Assembly (NCBI GenBank): GCA_944372565.1
Contig: CALVZR010000102.1
Coordinates: 1 to 8,151, forward strand
Length of the DNA: 8,151 nt
Direction: 5' to 3'
From: an uncultured Clostridia bacterium
Lineage (GTDB): Bacteria > Bacillota > Clostridia > Christensenellales > Borkfalkiaceae
The notes under the pieces were generated by a model. It saw only the letters and a program-made list of their open reading frames with translations. It ran no database searches and was not told the DNA's origin. Of the stretch, positions 5,202 through 8,151 are shown piece after piece. A program made the translations under genes and the position numbers. Within the stretch, counting starts at the first letter, position 1. Each line of letters begins with the position of its first letter.

Positions 5202-5818
5202 TGGGAAAAATCACCGAAATCTCGCCGCAGGCGAAGGACAAAACCCGCGTGAACGTGTATATCGAAGGCAAGTTCGCGTGCGGGCTTTCCCTGGAAACCG
5301 CGGTGAAACATCGCCTGAAAGCGGGAACGGAGATCGACGATGCCCGCCTTCGGGAAATAGAATTCGACAGCGAAAAGCAGGCCGCCCTCGAAAAGGCGGC
5401 GGCACATATCTCCAAGTCGGCGAAAACGGCGCGCGAACTCGCGCTCTTTTTGTCGCGGAAGGGATACGGAGAAGCTGTCGTTTCTTTTATTTTGGAGAAA
5501 TTTTCGGAATACGGCTATATCGACGATGGGGCGTACGCCCGCGCCTACGTTGCCGCCCACGGCAAAAAGAAGGGCGCCCGCCTGATGAAGGCGGAACTGC
5601 GCGCGAAAGGCGTTGCGGACGAGGACATCGCCGCCGCCTTCGCCGAAGCGCCGCCCGCGGAGAGCGCGGCGAAGGCGGTGGCGGAAAAATATATGCGCGG
5701 CAAGGGGCGGGAGCCGAAGGACATACAAAAACTGTACCGCCACCTCCTTTCCAAGGGGTTTTCCTGGGAAGAGGCGGCGTCGGCGGCGGAAGAATACAAA
5801 TCGCCGCAGGAGGATTGA
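5201..5818 (+). CDS. recX: Regulatory protein RecX
   Basis: This 205-residue protein is built from three-helix RecX repeats. Recognisable parts are KTARELALFLSRKGYGEAVV (75-94), EYGYIDDGAYARAYV (103-117), a basic GKKKGARLMKAELRAKGV (121-138) and a last repeat with KLYRHLLSKGFSWEEA (177-192). The first 60 residues form a beta-rich lead (VNVYIEGKFACGLS) typical of Firmicutes RecX. RecX binds RecA filaments and limits strand exchange and filament growth. RecA itself is not in the window; recX next to recA is common in other bacteria but not in this arrangement. The start overlaps the ilvE stop by one base, so translation is coupled. The alanine-rich stretch at about 144-163 reflects the GC-rich codon use of the host rather than a special domain. 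Confidence 0.9.
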   Translation: MGKITEISPQAKDKTRVNVYIEGKFACGLSLETAVKHRLKAGTEIDDARLREIEFDSEKQAALEKAAAHISKSAKTARELALFLSRKGYGEAVVSFILEKFSEYGYIDDGAYARAYVAAHGKKKGARLMKAELRAKGVADEDIAAAFAEAPPAESAAKAVAEKYMRGKGREPKDIQKLYRHLLSKGFSWEEAASAAEEYKSPQED

Positions 5819-5824
5819 AAGGGT

Positions 5825-7267
5825 ATGGAGCGGATCTTGAGCGCGGAGCAGATGCGCGCGGCGGATAAATACACGATAGAGCGGCTGGGCGTGCCCGAAA
5901 GCACGCTGATGGAGCGCGCGGGAGAGGCCGTCGCGGAGGAAATCGAAAAGCGCTTCCGCGGCGGCAGGCTGCTCTTCGTGTGCGGCAAGGGCAACAACGG
6001 CGGCGACGGGATGATCGCCGCAAGGCTGCTCCGCGCAAAACACGGCTTTTCGGTGTTCACCTTAAAGCTCGCCTCGGGCGAAACCGAAAAACTCGATAAG
6101 GATTACGACGTCATCGTGGACTGCATTTTCGGCACGGGGCTTTCCCGCGAGGTATCGGGGGAAACGAAAGAGATCATCGAAAAGATCAACGCGAAGAAGT
6201 GTTTTAAAATCAGCGTGGATATCCCCAGCGGGCTGAACGGCAGCAACGGGCTGGCGATGGGCGTTGCCGTGAAAGCGGATATGACGATTTCCATACAGGA
6301 ATTAAAGCTCGGCCATTTTCTGAACGACGGCAAAGATTTCTGCGGCAGAATCGTGAACAGGGATATCGGCATCGCCGTGTTCGAAGAGGAATTCGCGCGG
6401 CGGCTGGAACAAAAGGATATGGCGGCGTTTTTCCCCAAACGCAGGGAAAACACCCACAAGGGTAGCTTCGGCAGGGCGGCGGTCGCGGGCGGCAGCCGCG
6501 ATTATTTCGGTTCGGTGCTCCTCTCCGCAAGCGCGCTCGCCGCGCTGAAAACGGGGGCGGGCTACGGCGAATTGTGCGTGCCCGAAAGCCTTTTTCCGCT
6601 CTATGCGGGCAAGGTGCCCGAACTCATCCTGCGCACGTTTTCGGATGAAAACGGCTTTCTCCGCTTTTGCGAAAAGGATTTTGAAAGCCTCGCCTCGGCC
6701 GATTCCCTCGCCTTCGGTATGGGGCTGGGCGTAAGCGAGGAAGTTTATAAAGCGGCGCGCTGGCTGCTCGCGAACTTTAAAGGCAGGCTCGTTCTCGATG
6801 CGGACGCGCTCAATTCCCTCGCCGCTTTCGGCGTAAACGCGCTGAAAAACGCGGCGGCGGACGTGGTGATCACGCCGCACGCGAAGGAATTTTCCCGCCT
6901 GACGGGAAAGGACGTGAAAACCGTGCTCGCCGATCCCGTGGGCGCGGCGAAAGCCTTTTACGAAACGTACGGCGCGAACGTGCTCTTAAAGAGCGCAACC
7001 AGCGTGCTCGCGGGCGAAAAGGGCGTGATTTTAAACACGACGGGCTGCGCGGGGATGGCGAAGGGCGGCAGCGGCGACGTGCTTTCGGGCACGATCGCGG
7101 GCATCGCCGCGCGGGGATTTTCCGCGTTCGACGCGGCGGCCGCGGGCGCGTACCTTTGCGGCAGGGCGGGGGAGATCGCCGCGAAAAAGCAGAACGAATA
7201 CGCCGCCACGCCGAGCGACACCGTCGCCGCGCTGGCGGAGGCGGAAAACGAAATCGCGGAGAGCTGA
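5825..7267 (+). CDS. nnr: Bifunctional NAD(P)H-hydrate repair enzyme (epimerase + ADP/ATP-dependent dehydratase)
   Basis: This 480-residue fusion repairs hydrated NADH and NADPH (NADHX/NADPHX). The N-terminal YjeF_N half (about 1-200) interconverts the R and S epimers. It shows EQMRAADKYTIERLG, GKGNNGGDG (54-62), Asp99 in DCIFGTGL and DIPSG (132-136). The C-terminal ribokinase-like half (about 205-480) dehydrates the S form at the cost of a nucleotide. It has THKGSFGRAAVAGGS (210-224), VLDADALN (323-330), ITPHAKEFSRLTG (349-361) and GGSGDVLSGTIAG (414-426), with Asp418 as the likely catalytic base. Both halves look intact, and the length is at the short end for the family. AGGAGG (5808-5813) precedes ATG 5825 by 11 bases, and the gap to recX is 6 bp. 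In many genomes nnr adjoins acpS or alr; here it sits between recX and a DNA methyltransferase. Confidence 0.95.
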   Translation: MERILSAEQMRAADKYTIERLGVPESTLMERAGEAVAEEIEKRFRGGRLLFVCGKGNNGGDGMIAARLLRAKHGFSVFTLKLASGETEKLDKDYDVIVDCIFGTGLSREVSGETKEIIEKINAKKCFKISVDIPSGLNGSNGLAMGVAVKADMTISIQELKLGHFLNDGKDFCGRIVNRDIGIAVFEEEFARRLEQKDMAAFFPKRRENTHKGSFGRAAVAGGSRDYFGSVLLSASALAALKTGAGYGELCVPESLFPLYAGKVPELILRTFSDENGFLRFCEKDFESLASADSLAFGMGLGVSEEVYKAARWLLANFKGRLVLDADALNSLAAFGVNALKNAAADVVITPHAKEFSRLTGKDVKTVLADPVGAAKAFYETYGANVLLKSATSVLAGEKGVILNTTGCAGMAKGGSGDVLSGTIAGIAARGFSAFDAAAAGAYLCGRAGEIAAKKQNEYAATPSDTVAALAEAENEIAES

Positions 7268-7268
7268 T

Positions 7269-8151
7269 ATGGAAAAAAAGAGCCGTTCCCCCCGCAACAA
7301 GACCATAGACGTCAGCGGGGAGCAGGCGGAAAAATACCTCGCCCGCGCGGTGCGGGTGGAGGAGATGACGGGGGCGGAAACCGACAAAACGCTGTGCGGC
7401 GATCTCTTCGCGGCGGCGGAAAAACTGGTTGCGGCGGGCAGGAAGGCAGACCTCATCGTCGCCGATCCGCCGTATAATCTCCGCAAGGATTTTCACGGAA
7501 ACGTGTTTTCCAAGGAGAGCGAGGCCGAATACGCCGCCTACACGGCGCGCTGGCTGGACGCGGTGTTCCCCCTCTTAAAGGAGGGCGGTTCGATGTACGT
7601 CTGCTGCGACTGGGCGTCCTCGCTCGCCGTGGGCGAGGCGCTGAAAAGCCGCCTTCTCGTGAAAAACCGCATCACCTGGCAGCGGGAGAAAGGGCGGGGC
7701 GCGCAGCGCAACTGGAAAAACGGAATGGAAGATATCTGGTTTGCCGTGAAAGGGGAAAACTACACCTTTCATCTGGACGCGGTGAAAATCAGAAAGAAGG
7801 TGATCGCGCCCTATCGGGAAAACGGAAAACCCAAGGACTGGGCGGAGGAGGAAGGCGGCAGATTCCGTATGACCTGCCCCTCCAATTTCTGGGACGATAT
7901 TTCCGTTCCCTACTGGTCGATGGCGGAAAACACCGCGCACCCCACGCAGAAACCGGAAAAGCTGATCGCAAAACTCATTCTGGCGAGCAGCGACGAAGGC
8001 GATCTGGTGTTCGATCCCTTCCTCGGCTCGGGCACGACGAGCGTAACGGCGAAAAAACTCGGGCGGCACTGGCTCGGCGCCGAAAAAAAGCCGCTTTACT
8101 GCGCGTGGGCGGAGTTGCGGCTGGAACGGGCGGAAACGGAAAAGGGCATAC
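7269..8151 (+). CDS. Beta-class DNA N6-adenine/N4-cytosine methyltransferase (3' end outside window)
   Basis: The frame is open from ATG 7269 to the window edge (294 residues visible, no stop). GGAGAG (7258-7263) lies 5 bases before the ATG, and only one base separates it from the nnr stop. The domain order is that of beta-class amino-methyltransferases (N6_N4_Mtase). The catalytic DPPYN (66-70, motif IV) comes first. A target-recognition region follows (RITWQREKGRGAQRNWKN, then ENYTFHLDAVKI), then HPTQKPEKLIAKLILAS (224-240), and last the AdoMet-binding DPFLGSGTT (249-257, motif I). The DPPY motif predicts methylation of an exocyclic amino group, most likely adenine; the target site cannot be read from sequence. 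A helical lead of about 40 residues precedes the catalytic domain. No endonuclease or specificity subunit is seen upstream. The gene is cotranscribed with housekeeping genes, so it may be an orphan regulatory or epigenetic methylase. The downstream flank is not visible, so a restriction partner is not excluded. Confidence 0.92.
   Translation, partial: MEKKSRSPRNKTIDVSGEQAEKYLARAVRVEEMTGAETDKTLCGDLFAAAEKLVAAGRKADLIVADPPYNLRKDFHGNVFSKESEAEYAAYTARWLDAVFPLLKEGGSMYVCCDWASSLAVGEALKSRLLVKNRITWQREKGRGAQRNWKNGMEDIWFAVKGENYTFHLDAVKIRKKVIAPYRENGKPKDWAEEEGGRFRMTCPSNFWDDISVPYWSMAENTAHPTQKPEKLIAKLILASSDEGDLVFDPFLGSGTTSVTAKKLGRHWLGAEKKPLYCAWAELRLERAETEKGI

Noticed and set aside
5132..6043. Long minus-strand frame opposite recX and the start of nnr
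   Set aside because: It has the same GC-bias artefact signature, and recX and nnr are certain on the plus strand.
7269..8151. A complete restriction-modification system
   Set aside because: Only the methyltransferase is visible, and the window ends inside it. No endonuclease or specificity gene lies upstream.

Overview
The window is a GC-rich, almost fully coding piece of bacterial chromosome. The gene set suggests a Firmicutes/Clostridia-type host: a YitT-like C-terminus, bacterial TyrS, YigZ, IlvE, RecX and a fused NAD(P)HX repair enzyme, with strong Shine-Dalgarno (SD) sites and U-tract terminators. Heavy GCG/GGC codon use points to one of the higher-GC gut lineages, but this placement is inferred from gene content and style only.

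Layout. (1) 1-243 holds the last 80 codons of a YitT/DUF2179-type membrane protein gene, closed by a near-perfect intrinsic terminator. (2) 294-900 is a divergent pair. A 73-residue XRE-type helix-turn-helix regulator lies on the minus strand, and a 90-residue three-helix membrane protein of unknown function lies on the plus strand. The AT-rich region between them carries two related 19-bp operator-like palindromes. One fills the gap between the -35 and -10 boxes of a near-consensus plus-strand promoter. The other lies in the likely spacer of the minus-strand promoter. (3) 901-1095 is non-coding, with a terminator, an overlapping second hairpin and a good promoter. (4) 1096 to the window end is a tight plus-strand run: a fold-type I aminotransferase, tyrS, a YigZ/IMPACT-family gene, ilvE, recX, nnr and a beta-class DNA methyltransferase cut by the window edge. 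All gaps are 15 bp or less, and two junctions overlap (ATGA and TGATG), so this is very probably one transcript from the promoter at about 1022-1051.

How the genes work together. The seven-gene run is housekeeping: amino-acid transamination (two unrelated PLP enzymes), tRNA-Tyr charging, repair of damaged NAD(P)H, control of RecA, and DNA methylation. No single pathway links them, although an aminotransferase directly before tyrS allows an aromatic-substrate guess. The least explained part is the XRE/membrane-protein pair. It looks like a small self-contained regulatory switch whose operator and promoter layout is readable in the sequence. I found no tRNA, rRNA, insertion sequence, CRISPR array or restriction endonuclease gene.
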